Shown: one piece after another, positions 34,601 to 45,105 of the stretch
How the letters are laid out: every line of letters begins with the position of its first letter
Position numbering within the stretch: position 1 is the stretch's first letter
From: Plecoglossus altivelis
Taxonomy: Eukaryota; Chordata; Actinopteri; Osmeriformes; Plecoglossidae
Direction of reading: 5' to 3'
Assembly (NCBI GenBank): GCA_036571765.1
Contig: BROE01000019.1
Location: 5,172,824-5,236,823 of the forward strand
Length of the DNA stretch: 64,000 bases
Position numbers and translations under genes: made by a program
The notes under the pieces: generated by a model
What the model was told of the DNA's origin: nothing
Seen by the model: the letters and a program-made list of their open reading frames with translations, nothing else
Databases searched by the model: none

Positions 34601-36163
34601 CCTGTTGGACATGAGTCCGACAAGTTATGACAACAGAGCTATTTCTGTCACTTTCGCTTTGGAAAGGGGGGGTTGTTCTGGAGGGAGGCGTTCGTTATTT
34701 CCGTAGAATCTTATTGTTAGCAGACGCTGCTATCCTCCGTTTACCAGAATTGATGATGACTAACGACGAAAAAGTCAGGACATTTCTGGGAACCTTCAAA
34801 TAAATCAACTGTCAATTTGGAGATTTTTTGTGTCCGTAGATCCATTCCTTAATGGCACATCAGTGGGATTGAAGAATTGTGGCTGAGCTGTGCTAGGCCC
34901 TGGAAAGTATGTGGGCCTGAGAATGCGGAAGCCCCTGTTGGATCACACGTCACCAAGGTTCCATTCTCAAGCTGTGCAGCCAAACTGGCAGGAGGCAGAG
35001 AATTCTCTCTGCTCACATTTATGGGAGCTGACAGCTCGGTGCTCTGCATGACTTAAGACTGTAATTCTCTCGCTGCTTGGAATTTGTTTTACTTGAGAGA
35101 AATCTGTATGATACAGGATCTCTTTTATGAATGGAGTAAGTCTCAAGTCTTCCAGATTCTGTCAGGCACAATCCTCTTTCTTCTAGATCCACATTCGCAG
35201 GATCCTGACGGCACTGTCCAATAGCATCATGGCCAATACATTAAGTGCAAGGTTATTAGATTCAGCTGTACATATGTGTGTGAATACCATATTGTGTGCT
35301 TGCTGTCTGCCAAAACTGTTTAGTGGTTCAATTAAAATGTTATCCCCTGCCAAGCACATACCAACGCACTTATTAAATGGTCTCTTTCAGTGGGCCACAA
35401 TCATGCAGGGCCATTTATCTCGCACACTTGTGACCCCACTTATTTGCTTGTTTGTGTGCAGCCCTGGATGAAGTCATTCACTAATCAGGCGGTAATCCCC
35501 AGAAACGTCCAAGTCTGTATTTGGGTTGGCCCTCTAAGGGCGCCCCTGCCTGTCAGCACGCCAGGGAGCGGATGGGGTCATGGAGAGCACTGTGTTGGGC
35601 CTGCCAGTCCACTGGCTGGCTCCCTCCCTCCCTCCAGCCAGCCAGCCAGACAAGCAGGCAGGCAGGCAGGCAGGCAGGCAGGACCCAGACCAGCCAACCT
35701 GGCTCCCCACACCCCAACACCCTGGGATAGGACCAGGGGCCATAAAGAGCTGGTTGTGTTTGGTTAGCGGTGCAAAGCGCCATGTGAAAAGCTTAATTTC
35801 TCCGTTGTGGGACCTACCGTAGGGAGTTTGAGGGAGGTAGGGACCAGCAGAGAGAGCCGGGGGGAGGGGGAGAGACCAAGCATTTGGGGGTAGACTGTCC
35901 GGTAAGGAGGGCTAAGGGCTTAGTCAAAGGCAGACATATGATTTCAATTAGGCCTTAACCCCTCCCCCCCCCTCTTCTCCTCCTCTCTCTGACTAGACTA
36001 CTGAGGTGAGTGGGCTCTGAGGTATCAGCAGTAAATTAACTGCCCCTGCCCCTCCTCCCTAACTCCCCCCGGTCTGTATTATAAGAGGAGCTTTAAGCCT
36101 GGGTGATAGACCCAGGGGGACTACTGTGGTCCTGTTTAAACACCCCCCCACTGGCATACATGT

Positions 36164-36238
<75 letters not shown>

Positions 36239-38152
36239 GAGGTCTCCACATATACCCAAACACAAACACAAGCGCGGCTCTGCATACATACACACGCTAG
36301 CTCTGCAGGCAGTCACCCAGATCCTCCAGGCCATGCTTGGCTACCATTGTAAAACAGGTCAGTGAAATTTGACAACGTTCAGAATTTACGAGCAGACAGA
36401 ACTGCCTCTCATAAATTGTTTCGCGTCTTCTTCTGGAGGCACGGCAGAGAGGAAGAAGCAACGCAATAGATCATCTCCAATCACTATTGGCAGGTTTGTT
36501 TTTGCAGAGTATGTGAGAAACAGTAATGAGGTTCATCGGACGTTCAAATACTGTGCTCAGATGGTTCCTGGTCACAGCAAGGCAAAACGAATTTTGCCTT
36601 CACTTTGGAAAAACAAGATAAGGTTACCAGGTGATTTCCTAGGCGGTTAGACATGGTTGACACTCTGACACTAGGTTTGCACAGCGGAAATATCACCATG
36701 AGGTACCACCACTATGACGTACCACCACCATGAGGTACCATCGTCATGATATGAGTTGGAAATGTGGCGTTTTGAGAACCACCACTGCAGCTCTGCTCAA
36801 GTCAAATAAATCACTTTTAATGTGGCGGCTGGCTCGCGCTGATTTATTTAATGAAAATAATGGTTGCTTCAATACCTGTGAGTGACTTGAAAGCACTTAC
36901 AGCCCCTGAATGTTACCAAATCGGCATTTTTACAAGCTCCGCACCAGATGTTCTGCCTTGTAAATCTGCCGTTCTCTCCAAGCAAATATCTGTCTTCAGC
37001 AGGCGCTAGGCAGAGAGAAGAGCAGAAAAAAGCTGTGTGCTGAAACTTAAACGCCCATTTGTGCCACGGAAGACGCTCTGAAATGTGCTCGTTCCCCCCC
37101 CCCCCCCCCCCCCCCCCTCTGGAACACAGGGCAAAACGTTCTCCTCGTTGCGTTCATGTTAAAATGGTGATGTGAAACAGACAACGCAGGAAAAAAAAAA
37201 TCCTATTCATTTGCTTTGCCTGCCAGATCGTGACAGATTTGATATTTTCCTTCATTAAGGTGTTTTGAATGGCCAGAGTGTTTGCCGTGCCTTTCAGCAA
37301 TTCTGTCAGTTTCACTTGAGTGAGATTGACCCTGGATGAGCCCACTCTAACCTGGCAGAGAGGAAGAGTGTACCTGGAGCCTGTCCACACGTCATGTTTA
37401 CACAGATTAAAGAAGTCATAAAAGGAGAAGGTTTACTGTCATGTCACTGCAGGAACACTCTGTAAGGAGATCCACTCAGATTTGGAGCTCTCCTCCCTTC
37501 TCTCATGTTGCTTCCAAGACGTGCACAAGCAGATCTTGCTGACGATACAGTTACTGATGCTTATCAGCGGAGCAACGGTGGGTTCGCTGAATGACAAGTG
37601 AAAAGAAAAAGTGAGGAGAGAAGGCAGACGACTGGAGGCCAGAGACTCAACCTGACAGACCTCCACTTGTCACCTACTTTAGAGCTGTTTGTCTGGGAGG
37701 GTGGAGTGGGTCAAGGGGGGAGTGTGTGGGACTGGAGCTGGATAGCCTGGGGAGGGCAAGGATGTCTGGGGGGTGGTGTGTGGGGCTTTGGGTGTCTGAA
37801 GTGGGGAAAGAGGAACGAGAGGCAGACATGGGTCATGCCCTGAGTGATGAGGGGGTCTTGGGTTGGAGGGTTCAGTCTGTCAGGAGTGGGAGGGACCTGG
37901 GGAAAGGGGCTTGAGATATGGCCCAGGTCCAGTGGCTGTGATGTGGATGTGTAGGCTTGGGAGGGGCTGTGCAGTGAGGTGATTAGAGAGATGGGCTGTG
38001 TGTGGGTGGTCCCAGATGAGGGGAGGGCAGGGGGAGGGCAGGGGGAGAGCAGGGGGAGGGGAGGACCATGCAGGCCACATCTGCTGAGATGACTGTTCTG
38101 TCTGGAGAGGCAATAAGGGCCCCGATTCCTACTGGGAACACACACATGCACA

Positions 38153-38197
<45 letters not shown>

Positions 38198-41100
38198 ATC
38201 AACATTCCTAGAATGACAATGGATGTCTCCAGTTCTCCCATTGCACTACTTTGAATAAGTCGCTGTGGTTCCTGATCTGTTTACAGTATCGTTTGGGTGG
38301 ATGTGAAGTCTAAATCAGCTACTATAAACTGTTTTCTGGCTCCAAGACAGAGATATAACATGCATGTCTGACATGCTATATTATGTCTTGCATGGCATAC
38401 TATATAATGACATAATCATGAAATACATTCAACTGCTGAACACTGGCAGGCGAGGTGGACTTGCACGCACACTAAAGTACCTACAATGGTAAACAGACAT
38501 CTAATCAGTGCTGTCTACCTGTGAGAGTGTTTAATCCTCTTTGTAAACCTCAGTCAACGTTGCCTAAACATCTCTATACTATAGACACTTCAAGAACCAG
38601 TCATTTTGTAGAACCAAAAACCATTGATGCGTTTGAAACGCAAACACGTCTTCTAACCTCTCCTCCTCTCTTTGGTTTCCTAGAACTTCCGTCCCATCAG
38701 CAGTGGCTCGGGCCGGAAGCCTTCGTACACCCCCGAGCCCCCCCAGCTCAGCCACGCCAACGGCAACGGGCACGGCAACGGCTACGGCAGACCCAGCAAC
38801 GGGCAGTACAACAACCCGGCCAGCCTGTACGGCAACACCGGAGACCAAGCCCTGCCTAGACAACTGGGAGGCCTCAGCCTTAGTGCCACGCACAGGTCAG
38901 CCTCACAACAGCCACACACACACACAACAAATAAGGGTACCCCCATACAAGTTCCACGGGCACACGAGCACACACACACATGTCTACTTGGACTGGAAAA
39001 GCCATTTGTTATGGCAGGGGCCCCTCAGGAGTGTGATAGATGTGTGTGCTGTCCCAGGACACACCCTCTGCTGCAACGTTCCTCTGCTCTGAATGTTCCA
39101 CTGCCTTGGTCCCCTCGACTCTCACCAACACTGTACCTCACAGGCTGCCGTGGCCACGCAGGCACACAGCGTGGGTTTGACCAGACAGGATCTGAACGCA
39201 TGAATCACGATCTGTGCGGATGTTCTCAGAGCGATGTGAAACGTTGGGCTTGAGATAGGGCAGGCAGGTGCTGGGCTGGGCTGGGACAGGGCTGTGTTGT
39301 GCTGTGCTGGGACAGGGCTGTGCTGGCGCAGGGGCAGGGCTGAGCCTGAAAACAGTCAATGGTCTAGATCTCCTGTTTGGACTGGGGATTCCAGAGAGGA
39401 ATAGATCAACGTGCAGACGTGGAGTTGGATCACATGATAATGCAAGACGGGTCTTGTGTTTTGGTTCACCAGCGTCTGTTGAGCAGACTGCTGTTGCAAG
39501 AAACGGGTTGGTCGAGTCAGCACCCTGCCCGCAGCACTGAAACACTTTCAGCAAACAGTCAAAAACAACCGCTGACATCTTATTTTTCATGTCCATAACA
39601 AAAATCTCCTCCTTGTCTCTCTCCTCAGCCCAGAGCCGCCCATGCAGTCCCCAGTGAGCCGGAACGGGTTCGAGGCAACAGAGTCAGACGTCTACAAGAT
39701 GCTGCAGGACCCTGAGGAGCCCATCACGGCTCCCAAACAGTCGGGCTCCTTCAAATACCTGCAGGGCATCCTGGAGGCAGAGGACGGAGGTAGGGAGTTC
39801 TACCCTCACCAGCCCGCACAGTCAGCCCATGCTGTTGTATAAGTCATTCAACCCAGGTTCGACATATGGAACATGTTTGTATATGTACGTTGGAAATACA
39901 TGTTTGTATACTTTAGCTAAATATTTTCCCCCGCGCGACTGGAGTGTGTGATTTCTTCCAGCCGCGGTACCACGGTGTTGCTTCGCACGGCTCTCCCCTC
40001 TGCAGAGCTCGGCTGGCATAGTTTTCCTTTTATAGAGAGAGGGAGCTTTGGGAAAGCTGTGGGGATAAGGTGGGAAGATCGCATAAGCCTGTTTATTGCA
40101 AAACAACCTTACAAAGGACAATAAATGGAGGAATATGAGTGTGTCTTTTGACCCTTTCACATTCCAAAGTCGGTCTGAAAGTTCAGAGACTGAGTCTGAA
40201 CTTTGAGATGTCATGTGATGTTCCCAGTGGCAGGGGTTGCAGGGGTCAGGTTAATCCCTGAAAGAAAAACACTGGAGGGTTCATTCCACAAGCAGCAAAT
40301 CGTTACACCACAATCGGTTTACGTGTGCAGCTTTGACCGTGTTCTCTCGCTGCCTTTACCGGAGATAGGATCTTTAGGTTTCCATTATGTTCTGTGACGT
40401 TCCAGGCATTAGACTGATCCGGCTATATCGTCTGTCTTGTCCAGGGCCAGTGCTTTGAACCTGCTGGTCCAAACAGACAGGATAATCCATGGAACAAGAC
40501 GTGCTTCTGGCCCTGCTACTTAAGAATGTTTTGGTCCAGTGCCAGTTCATGTTATTCTTTAAATTTGGTGCTAATCGCTAGCAGGTGTTAAAAAGGATTA
40601 AGAGAGGGAGAAGCCAGTAATGATTTCAACAGAATTAGATTAAACACCAATACCGTACTTTAGACATCCTGCCAGGTGTCTGTTATGGCTGGAGAAGGTT
40701 TTGCTGAGTGACACTATGGTCCACCTAATCCTCTGCTGAGTCGAAGACACACCTGGGATCCACACCTATTGGATCCAGACTCCTCACTTAAGCCCTACCT
40801 GTCTCTCCATGATCACTCTTCAGGCAGTGTGAAAGACAAACTGGTTGAACCATTAGCCATGTGCGTGTATCAAAGCTGTGACCCCCCCCCCCCAGGGCAC
40901 CAAGTGCCAATGTTTGGGACGTCAGTTGGTACTATCCCAGACTAGACAGTTAACGAAGACCTATCGAGTTGAGATTCAACAAAAGACATCAACAACAACA
41001 TCGCATGCAGCTCGGTCCTTCTTGGCTCCTGTTTTGAATGAGCTGGCTTCCCATGGAGTTGGCTCCGGGAAAGAGAAAACACGTGAGGGGTTACTTCCCC

Positions 41101-43708
41101 GAATCCCATGAGCGCTAGCCAGCTGTATTGGCAGTCCCGAGGAGAGGGCGGGTTCAAGTTAGGCTCCTCCTGCTGCTCCTCAATCAGCCGACTGTTCCCT
41201 CAAGTTAGCGGGTAGGGGGAGCCTTCAGCCTGGAGGAGCCTGACCCCAGGTCGAAGGTTGGAGACGACTCTATCCTAGGCAAGGAGATCATTTAAGCAGC
41301 GACTAAAACCTTTCTGTCTTGGCTCCTGACTTTCCTTGGTGGTTTAAGCACGTATTAAATTGTTAATAGATGAAGTTACAGAGTGTATCATTTTGTTTAT
41401 TTCTACAGAACATGACCTCCCCATTTACAATTGGGGTTGTGTGGTGTTGTAAATGTCTGTACTGTAACTGCTCTGACAAATGGATGGAAACTCCTGTTTT
41501 AGTGCGCAGATAACCTGATCTGCAGCTTCAGGGGGGGGGCAAGTTTACTATGTCCATCGTTAAGATATCCATCACATTAAAGATCCTTATCCAGACACTG
41601 CAGAAAGCTACAGTATAAAACTTAGATAGAGATCAATGCTGTTCTGTCTGGTTTAGAGGACAGAGATGAGGTGATTGGAGACGCACACTCCTAAAATGAT
41701 ACCCCCAAGGCTAAATACTGTTTTGGTCTCAGCCAATGTGTGTTTATGGTCTGTTGTGAGCACAACTCCACTCCCACTCGTGAGAATAACATTAGAAATC
41801 CCTTGCAGTGCTGGTAATTGTGTGAATAAGACTGATTATGAAGCAACACGGTATACAAACACACCTTCATTATTCCTTGCGTTCTTTAAAAGTTCAAGCG
41901 ATGCCAGGTGGTTGGCGGGTGTGACAACAGTATATGGTTGGTGGCCTGCTGGTTAACAGCACTTGGCACAGCATCAGTGGGCAGACAACGAGTGTTACAA
42001 CTGAAGCCCAGAAGAGCCCAGTGAGATTGTAGCAGGCCAGTGTGATGCTCCGGATGGAAGGCGGTAATGTTTGTTCCGCCAGCTGCCTCTGTCTCAACAT
42101 AATTGATGTGTTCCTGCTTTGGCAACCCGGCAAAGAAAATCTGAAGGGGTGAATGGATGGAGCGAGGGGAGGGTGGGAAAGGAGATTGATGGAAGGATGA
42201 AAGACAGAGAGAGGGATGGTGAAGGAAAGCGGGTCGGAGCAGGCGAGAGAGGGGTTGGCCTCGTGCCTGTGTTCCTGCCCTGGCCCCAGGTCTGGGGGGG
42301 CAACACCTCTCTGTGAAGGGGAGGCTTGATGAGCGATGGATGCGATGAACGGTAGCTGACCTCTGTGTTTTCCAGAGTGAGGTGGGAGAAACTTCAATCC
42401 CTCCACACGTCCTCTCACCCACGGCTGACAAGTGTCCCCTTTCCCATCTGCAACCTGGAAACCCGCCTGTTACTGAGTTGGCGTGTGCATTTACAGGCAA
42501 ACCTGGGAACTTCACTCATGTGTATATCTGTGTGTGTCCACAGGTGTGTCTCCCACAGACAGAATGCGAGGCCTGAGGTCTCCTGTCAGGTCTCCTGTCC
42601 CCAAGCTTGGAAGCCCTCTCCCCACCAGCAGCCCCATGCCAGCGCTCCAGAAACTCCCCCAGTGTACCCGCTGCTGCAGCGGCATCGTGTGAGTATTCAC
42701 CCCGACCACAACCAACCTGAACCACTCCCCTGGACCACCACTGCGCACAACAGTTTGGGGTAGCGAGGGAGTTGGAAGTTCCGCTCCTTCGTACATCTTT
42801 AAACAATCAGCCAAAGTCAGGCTGTGCCATAAAGGATTATCACAATTAAGTAGCTGGGTATCTGCAGGGCCTTGACACACCAAGTACACAGAACTCCAGC
42901 ACGACCTGCGCCAACAGGCCCTGGTCCTCACAACCCGAGAGACAAAACAATCTCCGTATATCACTTTTAATGATTAAACCTAACCCACCACGCCCACACC
43001 TTCCGGGGAACTTAGAGGTGGTGCTAATCCCCCTTGCCGTGAAGGCACCCTGGGTAAACAGTGATGTCATCCAGGGGAGCTGCCGAACAAGAGGCTGCTG
43101 TGGAAGTGTGGTACAATGGGGCTGTTATGTGAGAGTTTACACAGAGCTTTCAGACCAAGCTAACTCTCCAGCACTTTATCTCTGTACAGCTCTCACCTTT
43201 AGACGGCTGTAACGCCAGATAAAGAGCCATTCAAAATCCACGAATGGTTATAGGGGTTATAAACAGAATTCAGGTCACTGAAGTGATGATGTAAATGTGG
43301 TGATGTTAGCGGCTATGAATGCAAGTCACACACTGGCACCTGTAGCCTATCATGTGTGCTTAGGGTTTTTTTTAAAACACAGGTGATGTTTCAATACCTA
43401 TTTAAGCCTTTTAAACATCCGGAACATGCTGTTTGTCAGGTATTCAAATAAATCGATGCTGGTCTAATAAAAGCTGTTCCCTTGGCTCTGTATGTCCCTT
43501 CAGAGGCACCATCGTGAAGGCCAGGGACAAGCTGTACCACCCCGATTGTTTTGTGTGTGACGACTGCAGCGTCAACCTCAAACAGAGAGGCTACTTCTTC
43601 ATCGAGGACAACCTGTACTGTGAGACCCACGCCATGGCGCGCGTGCAGCCCCCAGAGGGCTACGACGTCGTGGCCGTCTACCCCAACTCGAAAGTGGAAC
43701 TGGTCTGA
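19645..43708 (+). CDS. pdlim4: pdlim4 (RIL), PDZ and LIM domain protein 4
   Basis: Cytoskeletal adaptor of the ALP/Enigma family. The PDZ domain binds alpha-actinin and the LIM domain mediates protein contacts at stress fibres. Exons are 19645-19737, 25511-25662, 33089-33173, 38684-38895, 39629-39789, 42544-42688 and 43504-43708, giving 350 aa (human has about 330). The PDZ domain covers residues 1-84, starting MPQTVTLSGPSPWGFRLVGG with the PWGF carboxylate loop. A linker follows, with a Gly/Asn-rich stretch (SHANGNGHGNGYGRPSNGQY). Next come SDVYKMLQDPEEP and KQSGSFKYLQGILEAEDGG, both near-identical to RIL. The LIM domain has zinc ligands C275, C278, H295, C298, C301, C304, C322 and H325. The C-terminus PPEGYDVVAVYPNSKVELV separates PDLIM4 from PDLIM1 and PDLIM3. 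Introns make up 95% of the gene. A possible extra cassette exon lies in intron 2. Confidence 0.95.
19738..25510 (+). other. pdlim4 intron 1
   Basis: This 5.8-kb intron contains (CA)n near 23768-23803, a G-rich tract at 21516-21564 and a (GACA)n array at 24940-24998. Long first introns often hold enhancers, but I cannot point to a specific element. No coding exon is supported. Confidence 0.75.
24940..24998. repeat. (GACA)n microsatellite
   Basis: About thirteen GACA tetramers with two GATA-type interruptions (GACATACA). A GACA array also occurs at 50801-50873. Confidence 0.92.
28740..29069 (+). CDS. pdlim4: Candidate alternative cassette exon of pdlim4 (110 codons, Ser/Pro-rich)
   Basis: A long pyrimidine tract (28691-28737) ends in CAG at 28737-28739. 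From 28740 the frame set by pdlim4 exon 2 (phase 2, AG carried over) stays open for 110 codons. A GT at 29070-29071 in the context GA/GTAAAG also leaves phase 2. The 330-nt exon would therefore insert in frame between exons 2 and 3, and GA plus the first G of exon 3 restores a Glu codon. If the donor is skipped, TAA at 29071-29073 gives a PDZ-only isoform. The peptide starts STSVRSGSATSVGSQDLS and ends in a Ser/Pro run. I know of no such exon in PDLIM4, so homology is unproven. A chance ORF in GC-rich sequence is the alternative. Confidence 0.4.
29229..29335. repeat. (GA)n purine tract
   Basis: Nearly pure GA dinucleotides for about 60 bp, then imperfect purine-rich sequence, starting 160 bp downstream of the candidate cassette exon. 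Confidence 0.9.
30110..30830. repeat. Long (CT)n/(TCTC)n pyrimidine tract
   Basis: About 720 bp of pyrimidine-rich sequence with a pure CT core around 30209-30270. It explains the long low-complexity reading frames on both strands here (Ser/Leu-rich on plus, Arg/Glu-rich on minus), which are not genes. Confidence 0.92.
31611..31940. repeat. Two (CA)n-rich blocks
   Basis: A pure (CA)n run at 31611-31645 and a longer interrupted CA/CATA/CGCA block at 31750-31940. Confidence 0.92.
36168..36231. repeat. (CA)n microsatellite
   Basis: About 32 uninterrupted CA units, a likely highly polymorphic marker. Confidence 0.95.
37094..37117. repeat. C24 homopolymer
   Basis: Twenty-four consecutive C residues in the reference. 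The length is likely uncertain because such runs are prone to sequencing error. Confidence 0.85.
38154..38190. repeat. (CT)n microsatellite
   Basis: About 18 CT units, 0.5 kb upstream of pdlim4 exon 4. Confidence 0.92.
38896..39628 (+). other. pdlim4 intron 4
   Basis: Short 733-bp intron with a small block of GGGCTGGGCTGGGACAGGGCTGTG-like G-rich repeats near 39268-39345. No other feature is seen. Confidence 0.7.
39790..43503 (+). other. pdlim4 introns 5 and 6 with exon 6 (42544-42688) between them
   Basis: Intron 5 (39790-42543) and intron 6 (42689-43503) contain no recognisable RNA gene or transposon. Exon 6 carries the first half of the LIM zinc module (C275, C278) after a Ser/Pro-rich linker. 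Confidence 0.75.
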
Positions 43709-45105
43709 GCGAGGAAACGAGACGACCCACCCACCCTCCCCACTCCATCTCCCTCTTCTGGCTCCCTCACGTGCCTCTTTCTCACCCACAGAGGCGCTTG
43801 ATGTTCAGTAGCAAATTGGTTAAGAGCTTGTGGTCTGTTGGCAGAGCGTGAGGGAGACCGTACAGTCACTACTGTATGTATCAGATCTAGTCTTCTTCCA
43901 ATTCAATAGATAACCTTAGATTTTATTTGCCGTTTTCAATGGCTTCTCATTTCTGTTTTTCAAACTAATCCTTGGATGGAATGGCAACTGTGAGAGGAGA
44001 GCGCGAATGTGTTCTAGGTGTGGTTTGACCTGTTCATATTTACACTACACTCTGATATTATCTGTCTGCTAAACATTTATTACAAGTTTTCACGCCTGCT
44101 GACATCTGAAGGTCTATTGTTTTACCAAAAACAGCCACTCCACTCAGCATTTGTTTAGCCGACACATATGTGATATTTCACGTTGGCCAATTCTGAGGTA
44201 AACCCTGCTGGTAAATGGTAAATGGGTCAAGAAATAGACTTTCACCACTTCTCGCTCAATAGACGAATCTGACTCTTTATGACAGCATTCCTGTTTGACA
44301 CCAAACAGCAGCTGGTCTCTTTCACCGTGGAGGGATTCTGGGACAAGAGACAAAGACGCAGAGAACATCTAAACCCAGCTTCAGGATCTTCTAAAACGAA
44401 CATGTGGGAATGATATCCATCTGTAAAGGTTTTCTGGCACACTATGTACAGTGCAGTTCTTATTGGCTGGCGAGCATTTAGAAGGGTGATATTATTTTCC
44501 ATGTATGAGTTAAAATATCTAGTCTGCAGCCAGCTCCAGTAATATACTTCAACATTTCCTGTGAGAGTGAGGCGGGGGGTGGTGAGGTGGGAGGAGTGGG
44601 GGAGGGCATTTATGTGTTTTTGGAAGGTGACAGAAATGATCGTGCTGAGTGACTAAAAACGTTATTACTTAAACATGTGACCATATATCTCAGCTTGGGG
44701 AATAGCAAGCCGTGATCTGAAGTGGGAAGATGACATATTTGTAGAGTCTAGAGTTTTTTTTAATTACTTTTGATTCAAAAAATAGACAAACAAAAACTGT
44801 CAGGGCTAATTCTGGCTGTCCACAGTGCTGGAACTCTCCCCCAGTGTCGTTTGCTGTAAATTATATGAAATTTATATTGCCTTCATGTTGGTTTTCTAAT
44901 TTCCTAAGTATTGTACATATTCATTTCAACATGGCTGTCTTAACAAACATAACGTGTCAGTCTTTCTTCACACACTCCTTGCCCTTCGATGCTTGCCATG
45001 TTGCAGGCCCGGAACCCATTTCATGTCTTTAACTTATTGTTTTATCTTTGTTCTGGTTCTTCTACTCTTGTTTTTTAAGATATAATAAAGCGAGGAATTA
45101 TTAAA
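43709..45105 (+). other. pdlim4 3' untranslated region
   Basis: About 1.4 kb of increasingly AT-rich sequence after the stop codon, ending at the AATAAA at 45084-45089. A Pumilio-type element TGTACATA is present at 44912-44919. The extent is inferred from the first canonical signal downstream of the stop. Confidence 0.6.
45084..45089 (+). terminator. pdlim4 polyadenylation signal AATAAA
   Basis: Canonical hexamer in an AT-rich stretch, 1.38 kb downstream of the stop codon. It is the first full AATAAA I find on the plus strand after the gene. Confidence 0.65.

Larger units (their letters stand above)
33174..38683 (+). other. pdlim4 intron 3
   Basis: This 5.5-kb intron contains a (GGCA)n run near 35650-35682, (CA)n at 36168-36231, a C24 homopolymer at 37094-37117 and (CT)n at 38154-38190. 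No supported exon. Confidence 0.75.

Noticed and set aside
35187..35471. Possible pdlim4 exon after a good acceptor at 35185-35186, reading IHIRRILTALSN
   Set aside because: The IHI start recalls human PDLIM4 (IHIDPEIQ), but the similarity stops there. No convincing donor follows, and exon 3 already joins exon 4 in phase.
39790..39842. Read-through of pdlim4 exon 5 into a short tail and stop
   Set aside because: The exon ends at a good GTAGGG donor and exon 6 continues the known family sequence. The tail is simply intron.
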